This document shows, piece after piece, positions 53,962 to 64,000 of a stretch of DNA of 64,000 nt. The stretch is from Halorientalis persicus (GTDB taxonomy: Archaea; Halobacteriota; Halobacteria; Halobacteriales; Haloarculaceae). Every line of letters begins with the position of its first letter. Within the stretch, counting starts at the first letter, position 1. Made by a program: the position numbers and the translations under genes. The notes under the pieces were generated by a model. The model was given only the letters and a program-made list of their open reading frames with translations, had not been told where the DNA came from and did not search any database. The stretch lies in assembly GCF_900110215.1 (NCBI RefSeq), contig NZ_FOCX01000009.1, positions 96,888 to 160,887 on the forward strand, given 5' to 3'.

Positions 53962-55836
53962 ATGTTCGAGAAAGTTCTCGTTGCCAACAGAGGGGAAATC
54001 GCGGTGCGCGTCATGGCCGCATGTCGGGAACTCGATGTGACGCCAGTGGCTATCTACAGTGAAGCCGATGAAGACGCGGGACACGTTCGGTACGCCGATG
54101 AATCCTACCGGGTCGGACCAGCACGTGCTGCGGAGTCGTATCTCGATGGAGACGCCATCATTGACGCGGCTCAGGAGGCCGACGCCGACGCAATCCATCC
54201 CGGCTACGGCTTCCTCGCCGAGAACGCTGCGTTCGCTCGACAGGTAGCAGAGACTGATGGTATCACGTGGATCGGCCCTTCGGCCGAGGCTATGACTCGG
54301 CTCGGGGAGAAGACCGAGGCCCGACAACTGATGGACGCAGCTGATGTGCCAATCGTTCCGGGAACGATTGAGCCCGTCCAGACCCCTGAAGAGGTCCGGG
54401 CGTTCGCCGACGAACACGGCTACCCGATAGCGATCAAGGCCGAAGGAGGTGGGGGCGGCCGCGGCATGAAGATCGTTCGGGGCGAAGACGAAATCGAAGC
54501 ACAACTGACGAGTGCACAACGTGAAGGAGAAGCATACTTCGATAACGATTCGGTCTATCTGGAGCGATATCTTGAAACACCGCGCCACGTCGAAGTGCAG
54601 ATCCTCGCCGATGACTATGAGAACGTCCGACATCTCGGGGAGCGAGACTGTTCGTTACAGCGCCGTCACCAGAAAATCATCGAGGAAGGACCAAGTCCTG
54701 CCTTGACCGACGACCTCCGAGAGCAAATCGGTGAGGCTGCCCGCCAAGGTGTCCACGAGGCGGGCTACACGAACGCGGGAACCGTCGAGTTCCTCGTCGA
54801 TGAAAACCCCACTCGGGACCCCGATGACAAACTCGGTCCTGATACGGACTTCTACTTCCTCGAGGTCAACACGCGCATCCAGGTCGAACACACTGTCACA
54901 GAGGAGTTGACGGGCATCGACATCGTGAAATGGCAGCTCAAAGTCGCCGCCGGCGAGGAGCTGACCTTCGCTCAAGACGAGGTCGACGTTGACGGCCACG
55001 CGATGGAGTTCCGAATCAATGCCGAAGACATCGCCGCCGACTTCGACCCGGCTACAGGGACCATCACGCAGTACGATCCCCCGGGTCGAATTGGCGTGCG
55101 TGTCGACGATTCCATCCGTGAGGGCGACGAAATCAGCGGCGAATACGACTCGATGATCGGAAAGCTCATCGTCCGTGCATCGGATCGCAGGGAGTGCATC
55201 CAGCGGTCTCGACGCGCACTTGCCGAATTTGACCTCGCTGGTATCCCCACTACCATTCCCTTCCACAGGCTCATGCTCAGCGACGATCCGTTCGTTGACG
55301 GCATGCACACGACGACCTACCTCGACGAGGAACTCGACGGCGAACGGCTCGAGCGTGCAGTTGAACGGTGGGGGCAGGACACGACCGAGACCGACGACCC
55401 GGCACGGACGCTGACAGTTACGGTCGGCGGCAAACAGTTCGACGTCAGAATCGCCGGGGGCACTCGCACCCAGGCGGGGGCATCGGTAACGGTCGACCGG
55501 ACCGGCGGATCGACGGGGCGTGACGCGACGTCTCGTGATGGAGCAGCCGACGAGAGCCCGGACAACGAAAGCTCCTCGTCCTCGTCGGCGGGAGCCGGGG
55601 CGATCGACAGCGACGATGAGAACGTTATCACGGCCGGGATGGATGGAACTGTCCTCTCGGTTGATGTCGAGGAGGGTGATACGATTACCGCCGGTGAGCG
55701 TGTGTGCGTTCTCGAGTCGATGAAAATGGAAAACGACGTGGTCGCCTCACGAGCCGGCGACATCGCGGAGGTGGTTGTCGAGGAAGGTGATAGCGTTGTC
55801 ACAGGTGATGCAATCGTTCGCCTTTCGGCGGAGTGA
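53962..55836 (+). CDS. Biotin carboxylase with C-terminal biotin carrier domain, 624 aa
   Basis: The alpha subunit of an acyl-CoA carboxylase. [17 protein letters not shown] opens the biotin carboxylase, followed by [14 protein letters not shown], the ATP glycine loop [29 protein letters not shown] and [14 protein letters not shown]. After about residue 455 a linker rich in Ser, Gly and Asp leads to the carrier domain with the biotinyl lysine in [10 protein letters not shown]. All catalytic blocks are present. It pairs with the carboxyltransferase across a shared divergent promoter region that has an AAAACTAAAT box about 30 bp before the ATG. Confidence 0.93.
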   Translation: MFEKVLVANRGEIAVRVMAACRELDVTPVAIYSEADEDAGHVRYADESYRVGPARAAESYLDGDAIIDAAQEADADAIHPGYGFLAENAAFARQVAETDGITWIGPSAEAMTRLGEKTEARQLMDAADVPIVPGTIEPVQTPEEVRAFADEHGYPIAIKAEGGGGGRGMKIVRGEDEIEAQLTSAQREGEAYFDNDSVYLERYLETPRHVEVQILADDYENVRHLGERDCSLQRRHQKIIEEGPSPALTDDLREQIGEAARQGVHEAGYTNAGTVEFLVDENPTRDPDDKLGPDTDFYFLEVNTRIQVEHTVTEELTGIDIVKWQLKVAAGEELTFAQDEVDVDGHAMEFRINAEDIAADFDPATGTITQYDPPGRIGVRVDDSIREGDEISGEYDSMIGKLIVRASDRRECIQRSRRALAEFDLAGIPTTIPFHRLMLSDDPFVDGMHTTTYLDEELDGERLERAVERWGQDTTETDDPARTLTVTVGGKQFDVRIAGGTRTQAGASVTVDRTGGSTGRDATSRDGAADESPDNESSSSSSAGAGAIDSDDENVITAGMDGTVLSVDVEEGDTITAGERVCVLESMKMENDVVASRAGDIAEVVVEEGDSVVTGDAIVRLSAE

Positions 55837-56114
55837 ACGTATTCCGGAGGGGACCACTCCCGTCATGGGACGTGGCGTTCCTAGCGGAGTAACTGGTCGC
55901 TCACGGGGGTTACAGATTGCTCCCAAACCGGTAGTGTCGGAAACGCGTGCTGGGAGGACTCTGGGGGCCCGTTCTATAATTGTCGGGCGCGGACGAGCTC
56001 CCTCCACCGACGGTGAGTCGGGGATTCGAGCGATGTGTGACCAAACAAGGGAATCCCCGTGAAGTCTTGTGCGTTAACCAAATTGCTTTGTACGTCTGTC
56101 GTAATAGCCAGACA
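55837..56114. other. Intergenic, promoter region only
   Basis: About 280 bp between co-directional genes. No gene or repeat is supported. The AT-richer ACCAAATTGCTTTGTAC some 30 bp before 56115 may hold the promoter of the luciferase-like gene. Confidence 0.35.
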
Positions 56115-57101
56115 ATGCCACAGGTTGGACTCGTCATTCCCGACGAACTGGCAGGCTTCAGCATCGACGAGATGATAGCGTTTGCCCGACACGCCGAGCG
56201 ACGGGGGTATCACTCGGTGTGGAAAGGCGAAACGTCCGGGACGAACTCGATTGCAGTCCTCAGCGCGATTGCGCGCGAGACGGAGGCCATCCGACTCGGA
56301 ACGGGAATCGCGAACGTCTTCTCCAGATCACCGAGTCTCCTGGGGATGAGCGGCGTTACGCTCGATGCGATATCCGACGGGCGGGCGATACTCGGGGTCG
56401 GCGTGAGTTCCCCACCGATCGTCACGGAGTGGCATGGCCTCGAGTTCGAGCAGCCGTTGCGACGAGCACGCGAAGCGATCGAGATTATCCGGCAAGTCGT
56501 CGACGGCGACACGGTCGAGTACCATGGCGACGTGTTCGATGTCGGGCCGTATTCGGTCGGGTTTGACGCCCGATCGGACACGCTCCCGGTTTTCAACGCG
56601 GCAATGGGGGAACAGAACCGCCGCCTCACTGGTGAGTTCGCCGACGGGTGGATGCCGGTTTTCACTCCGTTTTCGAAACTTGAACAGTACGCCGACGCAC
56701 TCACGTCGACTGCCGAGGATGCTGGACGGCCCGCCCCAACGATAGCGCCGTGGATCCCCGCAGCGGTCGCAGACGAACCTGCGGTCGCCAAACAGCGCGT
56801 CAAAGACCTGCTCGCACAGGAGATGGCGATGGGGTACAATCGCCTCCTACATGACCACGGGTTCGGAGAGCCCGCCAACGAAGCCCACGAGCGATGGCGC
56901 TCCGGCGACCGGGAGGCGGCTGCTGACGCCATCACAGACGAACTCGTCGATGAGTTCGCCGTCTATGGAACCCCTGAGACCTGCCGGGAACGCCTCGCTC
57001 CATACTACGAAGCCGGTGCAGATCTTCCTATTCTGTGGCCCCCGTTTACAGCCAGTCGAGACGCCGTCGAGGACCTGATCGACGCGTTCGCCCCTCAGTG
57101 A
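56115..57101 (+). CDS. Luciferase-like (LLM) F420-dependent oxidoreductase, 328 aa
   Basis: Mer/FGD-like branch of the LLM superfamily: MPQVGLVIPDELAGFSIDEM, then YHSVWKGETSGTNSIAVLSA, AIRLGTGIANVFSRSPSLLG and DGRAILGVGVSSPPIVTEWH. The late blocks GEFADGWMPVFTPFSKLEQY and GTPETCRERLAPYYEAGAD fit the F420 group. ATG 56115 gives this start; the upstream extension is promoter-like. It stands between the carboxylase gene and a convergent acyl-CoA ligase, in the lipid-catabolic cluster. Substrate unknown. Confidence 0.84.
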   Translation: MPQVGLVIPDELAGFSIDEMIAFARHAERRGYHSVWKGETSGTNSIAVLSAIARETEAIRLGTGIANVFSRSPSLLGMSGVTLDAISDGRAILGVGVSSPPIVTEWHGLEFEQPLRRAREAIEIIRQVVDGDTVEYHGDVFDVGPYSVGFDARSDTLPVFNAAMGEQNRRLTGEFADGWMPVFTPFSKLEQYADALTSTAEDAGRPAPTIAPWIPAAVADEPAVAKQRVKDLLAQEMAMGYNRLLHDHGFGEPANEAHERWRSGDREAAADAITDELVDEFAVYGTPETCRERLAPYYEAGADLPILWPPFTASRDAVEDLIDAFAPQ

Positions 57102-57170
57102 GTTGCGCGTTCGACAAACCGCGACCGTCGCCACCGTTCGAGCGCCACTAGGGCCCGACCCTCATTGTCT

Positions 57171-58730
<1,560 letters not shown>

Positions 58731-58803
58731 GATCTCGCGCTGGGGGTACAGCGAGACCGCCCGGTCTACGATTGTATCCTAGGTCAGCTGTGTCTCCATC
58801 ATG

Positions 58804-58832
58804 GTGATTGTTAACAACAAAACGTTAATCAC
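58804..58832. promoter_or_regulatory. Inverted repeat in the divergent promoter of ligase and MBL genes
   Basis: GTGATT (58804-58809) and AATCAC (58827-58832) enclose TTAAC and GTTAA, themselves inverted, in an AT-rich patch just before the ligase ATGs and ahead of the divergent MBL gene. It may be a repressor site. No second copy is seen in the window. Confidence 0.35.
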
Positions 58833-59048
58833 ATATAGTTTTTCCTGTAACGAGGGTTCGTCCCATTCGAGCTTCGGCGGTGGGGCCGAACCGGCTGGGT
58901 ACCACCTTAATATCGAGGCGAACGTGAATGCCCCACAGAGTACGTCTGCGAACACCACAGAAACTGGTCACGCTCGTCGGTTGTCCCGTCTCTGTACGTC
59001 ACAGGCTGGCCGAGTGATTGATATGGGCCGGGAGTGTCACCAATTACG

Positions 59049-59969
59049 ATGGAGTACGAGCGATTCGAGTTCCAACAGCCGGCCGCGGGTACAGTGAACG
59101 CCGTTCGGATTGGAGACACGCTCATCGACACAGGCCACATGTCCCAGCGTGCATCGGTCGAACAGGCTATTCGCGAGGGCGACCTCACCGGTATCGAGCG
59201 CGTCGTCCTCACCCATCCGCACGTCGACCACTTCGGCGGCTCCGTCACCGTTCCGGAACTGGCCGACCTTCCGCACGTCGTGTACGATGGAACGCCGGCC
59301 ATCCTAAACGATGTCGAGTCGTACCTCCGAGAGGCCCGGCAAGATATGCAGCGACTCTCTGCGGGACTTCCCGATTCTCTACTGCAGCAGCAGAAGGCAT
59401 TCTACGACGTATTCTTCCCGCTGGAGGAGCCGTATTCCGACGTGACCATCGAGCGCACCGTCTCCGACGGTGACACCGTCCGTCTGGGTGATTACGAGTG
59501 TGAAGTGGTCCATACACCAGGACACTCGGTCCAGCACATGTCGTTGTATCACCGCGAATCAGGGACGTTGTTCTCGGGCGATATAATCTCCGAGAATGGT
59601 CATTTCATGTACGCACCGCTATACTGGGACGTCGGCGCGTACAAAAAGTCGCTCTCGCGACTGCAGACGTTGGACCTCAACCGCCTCGTGCCGGGCCACG
59701 GCCCTGAACTGTCTGCCCCCACCGAACGCATCGCCGACTGTATCCAGAAAGACCGGCAAACGGAACGGAAACTCCGCGACGGCGTACGCGCCCGTGGTGA
59801 GACGACCGCCCGTGAATTGGCCGAAGAAACGCTCAACGCTGGCGAGACGACACTACCGTTCCTGACACTGGTCGCGGCAGCCTACCTCCACTACCTCGAC
59901 ACAGAGGGCGTGTGTACCGTCGATGTCGATGCCGACGGAGTGCATGCCTCGGTGTGCGACCAAGGGTGA
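59049..59969 (+). CDS. MBL-fold hydrolase with C-terminal winged-helix-like domain, 306 aa
   Basis: Metal motif THPHVDHFGG follows the RIGDTLIDTG strand. Further ligand sites are in VVHTPGHSVQHMSLYH, FSGDIISENG and PGHGPELSAP. The C-terminal about 85 residues (RKLRDGVRARGETTARELAE...YLHYLDTEGVCTV) look like the winged helix found after MBL domains of lactamase-like protein LACTB2-type. Start at ATG 59049. Such enzymes hydrolyse thioesters, lactones or phosphodiesters. Neighbouring acyl-CoA genes favour a thioester. A relative lies at 61161. Confidence 0.82.
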   Translation: MEYERFEFQQPAAGTVNAVRIGDTLIDTGHMSQRASVEQAIREGDLTGIERVVLTHPHVDHFGGSVTVPELADLPHVVYDGTPAILNDVESYLREARQDMQRLSAGLPDSLLQQQKAFYDVFFPLEEPYSDVTIERTVSDGDTVRLGDYECEVVHTPGHSVQHMSLYHRESGTLFSGDIISENGHFMYAPLYWDVGAYKKSLSRLQTLDLNRLVPGHGPELSAPTERIADCIQKDRQTERKLRDGVRARGETTARELAEETLNAGETTLPFLTLVAAAYLHYLDTEGVCTVDVDADGVHASVCDQG

Positions 59970-60034
59970 GACACCGACCGAGCGACTCGTTCGGCTAACC
60001 CACTAGCTTGCGTCTATATAGTTCTCGATGCATT

Positions 60035-60820
60035 CTACACCCCTTTCCACTCCGGATCTCGGTCCTCGAGGAACGCCTCGGCACCTTCCTTGAGGTCGTG
60101 GCTCTTGTAGAAGAGGACCCGATATGCGTTCAACGTCTCGATAGCCCGCTCGGCAGGCATGTCAGTGGTTTCATTGAACGCGTGGAGGCCCAGGGTGAGC
60201 GCGAGCGGGCTCCGGCCAGCGAGTTCGCGTGCTGTCTCACGGGCCCGATCGAGGACGGTCCCGTCGGCGACCGTTTCCGTGACGAGACCGATGTCCTCGG
60301 CCTCGTCCGCCTCGATTCGCCTGCCGGTGAGCGCCAGTTCGAGCGTTTTCTGATCGCCCAGCGCCGTTCTGAGTGCCGGAAGGATGACCATCGGGAACAA
60401 CCCGAGCGTGATTTCAGTCGTGCCGAACTGTGCGCGTTCGGATGCATATGCCAGGTCGCAGGCAGCGACGAGGCCACACCCGCCGCCAAATGCGCTGCCG
60501 GTAATGGCTCCGACGATGGGCTTTTCGTACCTCGCCAACAGCTGGAACAGTTCCGCCGAAGCCCGACCCTCTTCGAACAACTCGGTTGCCCGTTTGTCCA
60601 TCTGGTCGCGGAACTCCTCGATATCACCACCTGCACTGAACGACTCACCAGCCCCCGTCAGCACGACGACGGTCGTGTCGTTGTCATCGTGCGCTCGCTC
60701 GAGGGCTGCAGTGAGTTCCAGGGCGGCGGCGTTACTCAACGGATTGTGCTTCTCAGGCTGATCGAGTGTTATTTCGGCGACCCCAGCATCGCGTTCGTAC
60801 GTCAGTGTCTCGTATGACAT
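60035..60820 (-). CDS. Enoyl-CoA hydratase, methylglutaconyl-CoA-hydratase-like, 261 aa
   Basis: Crotonase fold: EITLDQPEKHNPLSNAAALE, SFSAGGDIEEF, SAFGGGCGLVAACDLAYASE and AQFGTTEITLGLFPMVILPAL. The first catalytic glutamate (GGGCE) is Gly here, while the second (TTEITLG) is kept. This pattern, and the LGLFP..I.P wording, resemble LiuC/AtuE methylglutaconyl or isohexenylglutaconyl-CoA hydratases. That would be the step after the carboxylase encoded 5 kb away. The ATG at 60820 fits the domain; the frame further upstream is non-coding. Confidence 0.85.
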   Translation of the reverse strand: MSYETLTYERDAGVAEITLDQPEKHNPLSNAAALELTAALERAHDDNDTTVVVLTGAGESFSAGGDIEEFRDQMDKRATELFEEGRASAELFQLLARYEKPIVGAITGSAFGGGCGLVAACDLAYASERAQFGTTEITLGLFPMVILPALRTALGDQKTLELALTGRRIEADEAEDIGLVTETVADGTVLDRARETARELAGRSPLALTLGLHAFNETTDMPAERAIETLNAYRVLFYKSHDLKEGAEAFLEDRDPEWKGV

Positions 60821-61160
60821 ACTCCCCAAAGGACAAGTAACAACCTTTAATTTTTGCACGCGAAGACCCCGCCCTAACGGGGAAACACAGAACACGAAGC
60901 CCCCAAGAAGCAAACCGAGCAAGCGGTGAGCGAGAAGGGCAGCTCCCAGGTTACCGTAACAAAGCGGCCTCCAGTTAGAGTTTTATCTTGAGTCACTCAC
61001 AGCGACGTCGGCACGATCGATGAACGCGTGAAACTGGACACCAGTGTGGTCCGATAACTGGCGAAAGTCGCAGGTCCGGCGACCTGCTCCCAGCCCTGTT
61101 CGTCTCGCCTCGGCCTCGCATGGTAACGTTCACATTACCCAAGCAATACCCTCATAGCAA
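60821..61160. other. Intergenic stretch with a GC hairpin
   Basis: About 340 bp. CCCCG-CCCTAA-CGGGG near 60868-60883 can fold as a small hairpin. TTTAATTTTT next to the hydratase start is probably its promoter. No gene is supported. Confidence 0.35.
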
Positions 61161-62180
61161 ATGGAGCGAATTTCCTTAGAGAACGACGAACTCGAAGGCG
61201 CCAACAACGTCTATTTGTTCGATACTGCTACTGAGACAGTGCTTATCGATACGGGAGAACAGTCTCGGGAGTCGGCCCTCCGGGCTGCCCTCGAGAACCA
61301 CGAGGTAACGGTCGCCGACATCGACGAAATATTCCTTACGCATTGGCATCCCGATCACTCGGGCCTCGCGGGAGTACTCCAGGAGACGAGCGGGGCCACG
61401 GTACGTATCCACGAGTGTGATGCACCGTTGGCTAGGGCCGACGAGGAAGTATGGGAGTCGTACACGAGTACGCAACAGTCGCGTCTCGAATCGTGGGGTG
61501 TACCAGCAGCGAAACGCCAACAGCTGTTTGCACATCGGGAACGAGCGGAAGTCGCCGAGTACCCCTCGGTTTCGTCGGTGACGACGTTCGGAGACGGTGA
61601 GACATTCACTATTGGCGATCAGATTCTCGAAGTTCGCCATACACCGGGCCACACTGCAGGGTCCGTCTGTTTTGCGCTCGGGAGAAGCACGACCGACGCC
61701 ACGGGACGACGGGAAATCATCACGGGAGACACGCTCTTACCGAACTACACACCAAATATCGGCGGGACGGACGCCCGGTTGGACCAACCGCTCGACCAGT
61801 ACCTCTCGTCCCTCCGTTACCTCGAGGCGGCCGAATACGACTGCGGGTGGCCAGGACACCGGACACCGATCGCAAATCCGTCGAATCGTGCTCGCCAGAT
61901 CATCGCACACCACGAACAGCGTGCGGGTCGAATCCTGTCGATTCTGGACCGTATCGGGCCTGCAGACGTCTGGACAGTCTGCACTGAACTCTTCGGCGGA
62001 CTTGACGGGTTCCACATCCTCGTCGGCGCAGGCGAGGCGTACGCCCACCTCGAACACCTCCAGCAACAGGGAGATGTCGAAAGCGTCGATGGCACATACC
62101 GTGCCGTGGACGAGGTTCTGGCAGCGCTCGACAGCGACAGCGACACGTGGCCACTCGCGATTGGAGACCGGAGTGTGTGA
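61161..62180 (+). CDS. MBL-fold hydrolase with C-terminal winged-helix domain (second copy), 339 aa
   Basis: LFDTATETVLIDTGEQS leads to the metal motif THWHPDHSGLAG, with later ligands in VRHTPGHTAGSVCF, ITGDTLLPNY and GWPGHRTPI. The tail (about 255-325; RILSILDRIGPADVWTV, AYAHLEHLQQQGDVESVDG) is the winged helix of the LACTB2-like group. It is similar in layout to the protein at 59049, and the two flank the LiuC-like hydratase. Likely a hydrolase for an acyl thioester or related ester; substrate unknown. Confidence 0.85.
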   Translation: MERISLENDELEGANNVYLFDTATETVLIDTGEQSRESALRAALENHEVTVADIDEIFLTHWHPDHSGLAGVLQETSGATVRIHECDAPLARADEEVWESYTSTQQSRLESWGVPAAKRQQLFAHRERAEVAEYPSVSSVTTFGDGETFTIGDQILEVRHTPGHTAGSVCFALGRSTTDATGRREIITGDTLLPNYTPNIGGTDARLDQPLDQYLSSLRYLEAAEYDCGWPGHRTPIANPSNRARQIIAHHEQRAGRILSILDRIGPADVWTVCTELFGGLDGFHILVGAGEAYAHLEHLQQQGDVESVDGTYRAVDEVLAALDSDSDTWPLAIGDRSV

Positions 62181-62249
62181 ACCACCCATCCGTTTGGCCG
62201 GCCGTGCAAGGGTGACAGGACTCAGCTCGTGCGGCAGTCGAACCGATGC

Positions 62250-62600
62250 GTTAGAGATTCTAGCCGGCAACATCTCGCCTGGTCGATCAGGCCTCACTGT
62301 ATTGCTGTTTCTGGAGGACATCCGCGAACGATGTCGCAGTCGCCCGCTGGTGCGAGGGGACCGCGGGCCGTGGTCCGACCGGCTGCTCGAACATCTCGAC
62401 TGCAAGTACGAGCGAAAACCGTGGGAAAATCGAAAGCACATCGAGCGTAATCCGGTCTATTCAGATACCGAACCAGGTGCTTCTGACAACGATCCCCCAT
62501 CGAAGTACCGCCAGTTCAACCAGATTGTGCTCAGCGTCTTCGCCATACTCCACAACACGTCGCTCTACCCCAGACACCGCTTCCGATACTACCGACAGAA
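62250..62600 (+). pseudogene. Remnant of an IS6-like transposase
   Basis: A frame reading LFLEDIRERCRSRPLVRGDRGPW, cut as RSRPLVRGDRGPW, then LLEHLDCKYERKPWENRKHIE and FNQIVLSVFAILHNTSL resembles the DDE part of haloarchaeal IS6-type transposases, where VVVDRGPWY and a C-terminal ALHN occur. The middle is scrambled and the N-terminal HTH is missing. The protein is inactive. Family assignment is tentative. Confidence 0.5.
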
Positions 62601-62632
62601 AGAACTATGGAGATTGTTTGACAATAGCACCC

Positions 62633-62920
62633 ATGAACTTCGCGACGGAACTAGAGCTCCAAGCTCGCAGCCAACCTGACGCCCCAGCACTGTTCTTCGA
62701 AGACCAGACGTTCACCTGGAGCGAAATCGACGATCGCGCGAGTCAATTTGTAAACGTCCTCACAGCCCACGGGCTAGGGCCTGGAGATCACATGGCAATC
62801 TACATGCCCAACGTCCCGGCGTTCATTTTCGGATTCTACGGGGCCATGAAAGCTGGTGTCGTACCTATGCCCCTCAATCTCCGGTTCGAACAAGGAGAGG
62901 TCGAGTACATGATCGTTGAC
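62633..62920 (+). pseudogene. Acyl-CoA synthetase gene interrupted by a TnpB element (5' part)
   Basis: MNFATELELQARSQPDAPAL, FFEDQTFTWSEIDDRASQF, GPGDHMAIYMPNVPAFIFGF and GVVPMPLNLRFEQGEVEYMIVD form a perfect N-terminus of an AMP-forming ligase. After GTTGAC (62915-62920) the reading leaves the family and enters the hairpin end of the TnpB element on the other strand. The rest of the gene must lie beyond the element, outside the window. The TATA-like region before ATG 62633 still looks intact. Confidence 0.8.
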
Positions 62921-64000
62921 CTCCTCCACGGCTTAAACGCCGTGGAATCCCCACATGGGATTTCGGGCCAGGCTACTGGCACTTCGAGGTTTCAAGACGT
63001 ATGCGTTCCACTCGTCGCCAGGCGGGTTTCGCCCTCGGAGTGGCTGTCTTGTGGCCCGGTCAATGAGGCCCCATCCGTAGCCGAGTCATCGCCAGCCGTC
63101 TTCTGACCGGAATCTTGGTCGGTTTGGGGCTGGCTCTCTCCGCTACGGTAGCGGTCTGCGATGTTGAGCGCGGCATTTACGTCCGCCTGATACTCTCCGA
63201 CCCAACACTCGTCGTTCGTGCATCGGAACGTCGCCTGCTGTGGCCGTGTCCCTGTCTCGCCACAGACGTGGCACTCTCTGGACGTGTTCCGGGGATTCAC
63301 CGTTGCGACGGGAACCCCGACTTCTTCGGCCTTGTACTGGATTTGTGCGTGGAGTTTGGCGAACGCCCACCCGTGCAGTCGGCGGTTCATGAACGCGTCG
63401 TAGTCCAAGTTCTCGCGGATGTACCGGAGATTCTCCAGTACCAGCACGGGATAATCGACCTGTTGGGCGCGTTCAACCACCTGCCGCGAGACACGGTGGA
63501 TGATGTGGTCGATGCGCTCCCAGAGACTGTCACCATACTCCTCCGCAATCCGTTCGCTCTCGCGCCGCTGGAGGCGGTGGGTGGCCGAGAAGTACGTCTT
63601 GCGGAGGTACCGTACCTGCGATGCCTCGTCGCTGTAGATATCGGGAGCGGTCGGGGTGCCGCGCTCGTCACGGTGACACACCGTAGCCAAGGCAGCATCC
63701 CCGATGTCCACCCCGACCGGCGTCCGGTCTGTAGGGTCAGACGCCGACCGCTTCTCGAGATCGCGGGTCGCGGTGACGTGCAGATACCACTTGCCGTCGC
63801 GTTCCAGTAGCCGACACTCACCCATCTCGGCGTCACCCGCGTGCAACGCTTCCAGCCACGGGCGTTGCTCGGGGTTTGCGGCGGTGGGGATCCAGAGGTG
63901 GTAGTCGTCGTGGTGCGGGATTTTGACGTACCACTCGTAGTTGTTCTGCGGTTGATGGTCGAGTTGGACGCCCTCGTTGGTGAACTTCACTGGGTGGTCG
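62918..64000 (-). mobile_element. IS200/IS605-type TnpB element, running off the window
   Basis: The right end is at about 62918-62925. Read on the minus strand it shows GGATTCCACGGC-loop-GCCGTGGAGG with arms 62926-62932 and 62939-62945, followed by GTCAAC. This end and the last codons of TnpB are where the guide (reRNA) is expected. The element sits inside an acyl-CoA ligase gene. The left end and any TnpA are outside the window. Confidence 0.75.
62992..64000 (-). CDS. tnpB: TnpB RNA-guided endonuclease family protein, C-terminal 336 residues
   Basis: The frame is open to the window edge, so the true start lies outside. RuvC residues are visible: Asp in TPVGVDIGDAALAT, Glu in VLVLENLRYIREN, and the last Asp in YQADVNAALNIADRY. 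The zinc finger is CHVCGETGTRP and FRCTNDEC. A Ser/Gln/Asp-rich tail follows, as in haloarchaeal TnpBs. No internal stop or frameshift is seen, so it could be active. TnpB cleaves DNA next to a short motif using a guide from the element's right end, aiding element retention. Confidence 0.88.
   Translation of the reverse strand, partial: DHPVKFTNEGVQLDHQPQNNYEWYVKIPHHDDYHLWIPTAANPEQRPWLEALHAGDAEMGECRLLERDGKWYLHVTATRDLEKRSASDPTDRTPVGVDIGDAALATVCHRDERGTPTAPDIYSDEASQVRYLRKTYFSATHRLQRRESERIAEEYGDSLWERIDHIIHRVSRQVVERAQQVDYPVLVLENLRYIRENLDYDAFMNRRLHGWAFAKLHAQIQYKAEEVGVPVATVNPRNTSRECHVCGETGTRPQQATFRCTNDECWVGEYQADVNAALNIADRYRSGESQPQTDQDSGQKTAGDDSATDGASLTGPQDSHSEGETRLATSGTHTS

Overview
The window is high-GC DNA from a halophilic archaeon (class Halobacteria). 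The evidence is: strongly acidic predicted proteins; twin-arginine lipoprotein signals with a lipobox; a bacterio-opsin-activator-type HTH regulator; archaeal leaderless-style gene starts; F420/flavin luciferase-like oxidoreductases; and many traces of haloarchaeal IS200/IS605 (TnpB) and IS5 elements. The species cannot be named from the sequence. The density of decayed genes, solo transposon ends, a VapBC pair and catabolic gene sets suggests an accessory replicon or a genomic island rather than core chromosome. I saw no rRNA, tRNA or CRISPR array.

Layout. 0-5.5 kb: a GIY-YIG-like protein, a divergent DNA-methyltransferase-like protein, a DsbA-like lipoprotein, an XPD/DinG-type helicase, a VapBC toxin-antitoxin pair and a tandem winged-helix regulator. 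5.6-7.7 kb: an IS5-family element next to a badly decayed aldo/keto reductase. 7.7-10.6 kb: metallo-hydrolase, zinc alcohol dehydrogenase and luciferase-like oxidoreductase. 10.7-16.7 kb: a lower-GC block with a TetR regulator divergent from a CARDB-type membrane protein plus an RND/MMPL exporter, then a Tat lipoprotein. 16.7-20.6 kb: transposon remnants, a MATE exporter, a small unknown protein and UspA. 20.7-25.7 kb: a four-gene acyl-CoA operon (CoA-transferase, MaoC hydratase, acyl-CoA dehydrogenase, MmgE/PrpD) with a broken IclR gene upstream. 26-33 kb: TetR regulator, two SDRs, metallo-hydrolase, ABM monooxygenase, TauE/SafE permease and an acyl-CoA synthetase. 33-37 kb: TnpB relic, then cytochrome P450 plus SCP2 protein divergent from a luciferase-like oxidoreductase. 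37-43.5 kb: PaaI thioesterase overlapping a BtrH-like protein, a Bat-type HTH regulator, an R2-like ligand-binding oxidase, a histidine kinase and a second BtrH-like paralogue. 44-62 kb: a beta-oxidation and acyl-CoA carboxylase region (three acyl-CoA ligase genes or parts, enoyl-CoA hydratases, a 3-hydroxyacyl-CoA dehydrogenase/hydratase fusion, a split AtuA, carboxyltransferase, biotin carboxylase, luciferase-like oxidoreductase, two metallo-hydrolases). 62.6-64 kb: an acyl-CoA ligase interrupted by a TnpB element that runs off the window.

Taken together, most genes from 20 to 63 kb fit activation, oxidation, carboxylation and beta-oxidation of branched or cyclic lipophilic acids. The AtuA pair, the carboxylase and a LiuC/AtuE-like hydratase point towards isoprenoid (acyclic terpene) or leucine-type catabolism; the substrate is an inference. 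The most checkable new signal is a near-identical 18-bp palindrome at three places (before the MATE exporter, at the start of an unknown gene, and directly before a TetR gene), which suggests a small TetR-controlled efflux/stress regulon. The strongest novel-biology candidates are the BtrH-like acyltransferase pair, the AtuA/carboxylase locus and the divergent GIY-YIG/methyltransferase pair.
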